This document shows positions 52,496 through 53,132 of a DNA stretch of 53,132 nt, one piece after another; the first letter of the stretch is position 1, and each line of letters begins with the position of its first letter. A program made the position numbers and the translations under genes. The notes under the pieces were generated by a model. It was given only the letters and a program-made list of their open reading frames with translations, did no database searches and was not told the DNA's origin. The stretch is from assembly GCA_030824075.1 (NCBI GenBank), contig JAVBYJ010000032.1:1-53132 (forward strand). The letters are read 5' to 3'. The DNA comes from Geothrix sp. Its GTDB lineage: Bacteria > Acidobacteriota > Holophagae > Holophagales > Holophagaceae.

Positions 52496-53132
52496 TGGCC
52501 ATTCCGGTCCTCCCCCTCAATCTGGCCCCGCGTCCGAGCCTCTGGCGACAACGTCATTCCGTCCTGGGCTGGACCGCGCTTGGACTAGGGACCGTTTTCC
52601 TCCTGGGAACCCTCGGCTTCACCTGGCGTGCCTACCATCAGGCCAACCGCGCCGGCCGCGATGCCGTCAGCCTCACCGAGGAGGCCCGGCGAGCCGCCCG
52701 GCAGGAGCAGAAAATTCAGGTCTCTCTCCAGGATATGGATGCCACGCGGGAGCAAGCCCGATGGAAGCTGGCAGAACGGATCCTTCAAGAGCGGAGCCTG
52801 CCCTGGTCGCGTCTCGCCGCCGAACTCGAACAGTGCATGGTGCCTGATATGCGCCTGAAGTCCCTGCAGCGGGTCCGGAGCAGCGGCCAACAGGTCGTGA
52901 TCAAGCTCAAGGGTGAAGCCCGCACCCGGCAGGCGGAAGCCGCCTTTGTGGAAGCCCTTCGCGCCGCTCCCGTATTCGCCCAGATCGTGCTGGAGCGGGA
53001 ATCCGAACGCGCCGGGGGTGGCTGGGATTTCGAGATCAGCCTGCCCGCCGCACCGATCCCACCGCCCTTCCATGCCAAGGTCCTGAAACCCAGCCCTTCC
53101 CCCAGCCCAGTAGCGGCTCTCCCCATCCGGAC
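52495..53132 (+). CDS. PilN-like type IV pilus assembly protein, 3' end cut off
   Basis: 212 codons are visible; the frame runs off the right edge. A short cytoplasmic N-terminus (MAIPVLPLNLAPRPSLWRQRH) resembles the PilN start that docks in PilM. One transmembrane helix (about 22-44) is followed by a coiled-coil and a periplasmic ferredoxin-like region (about 95-180), then a Pro-rich tail. Its start overlaps the PilM-like stop. PilO and PilP are expected further right. Confidence 0.78.
   Translation, partial: MAIPVLPLNLAPRPSLWRQRHSVLGWTALGLGTVFLLGTLGFTWRAYHQANRAGRDAVSLTEEARRAARQEQKIQVSLQDMDATREQARWKLAERILQERSLPWSRLAAELEQCMVPDMRLKSLQRVRSSGQQVVIKLKGEARTRQAEAAFVEALRAAPVFAQIVLERESERAGGGWDFEISLPAAPIPPPFHAKVLKPSPSPSPVAALPIR

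Noticed and set aside
1..53132. CRISPR array, rRNA genes or prophage
   Set aside because: No regularly spaced direct repeats, no rRNA-like stretches, and no phage structural or integrase genes were seen.

Overview
This is a high-GC bacterial chromosomal segment with densely packed genes that often overlap by one to four bases. Nothing in it looks like phage or plasmid. A quinol-type nitric oxide reductase, a ferredoxin-dependent 2-oxoacid oxidoreductase, type IV pilus PilM/PilN-like genes, an MglA-type GTPase and LexA/SMC/RuvA/RecG suggest a Gram-negative, probably anaerobic or facultative organism. My best inference is an acidobacterium of the Holophaga/Geothrix type, but no rRNA gene is present to prove it.

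Layout. 1-2936: an ABC-type export operon (adaptor, cut at the left edge, then permease and ATPase). 3041-7340: qNOR (minus strand), then an RsbW-like ATPase overlapping a small cation-transporter-like protein (plus), then a fluoride-response unit on the minus strand (fluoride riboswitch, crcB, DUF190). 7353-11512: minus-strand envelope genes (divergent polysaccharide deacetylase, a degenerate S41 protease, a FlgC-like rod protein, ddl) and plus-strand coaD. 11529-16629: recG, a DUF1835-like gene, a truncated VOC-like mini-gene, and a PLP trans-sulfuration enzyme divergent from an Lrp-type regulator with a clear operator, followed by an HxlR regulator. 16850-21918: a DUF3187 outer-membrane protein, a minus-strand chain (lipoprotein, two unknowns, DUF1697) and map.

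21928-25686: thioesterase, ispE and an ABC-2 transporter pair. 25735-35729: a 1051-residue hybrid kinase, then five genes (MFS, hutH-like, HD, HEAT-repeat, histidine kinase) each joined to the next by an ATGA overlap. 35776-41328: pyrophosphatase, HAD phosphatase, LolA-like protein, MglA GTPase with a long tail, PrxQ-type peroxiredoxin, IDH/IPMDH-family enzyme and lexA. 41541-47666: korAB, tRNA-Ala(CGC), ruvA, a 2-hydroxyacid dehydrogenase and a TPR protein. 47667-53132: an AT-rich convergent gap, smc, and the start of a pilus operon cut at the right edge.

The most interesting feature is a pair of related structured elements (20814-21085 and 24280-24628). Their terminal stems and internal hairpins pair in both copies although the stem sequences differ. 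Each abuts a start codon, and one fills the whole space between the ATPase and permease genes of one transporter. They behave like a structured RNA family or a structure-conserved mobile element rather than a MITE with sequence-conserved ends. Other notable points are the fluoride riboswitch with a mutually exclusive Shine-Dalgarno-masking hairpin, an S41-family pseudoprotease lacking both catalytic residues, MglA fused to a long acidic/proline-rich tail, and an orphan histidine ammonia-lyase gene inside a signalling operon.
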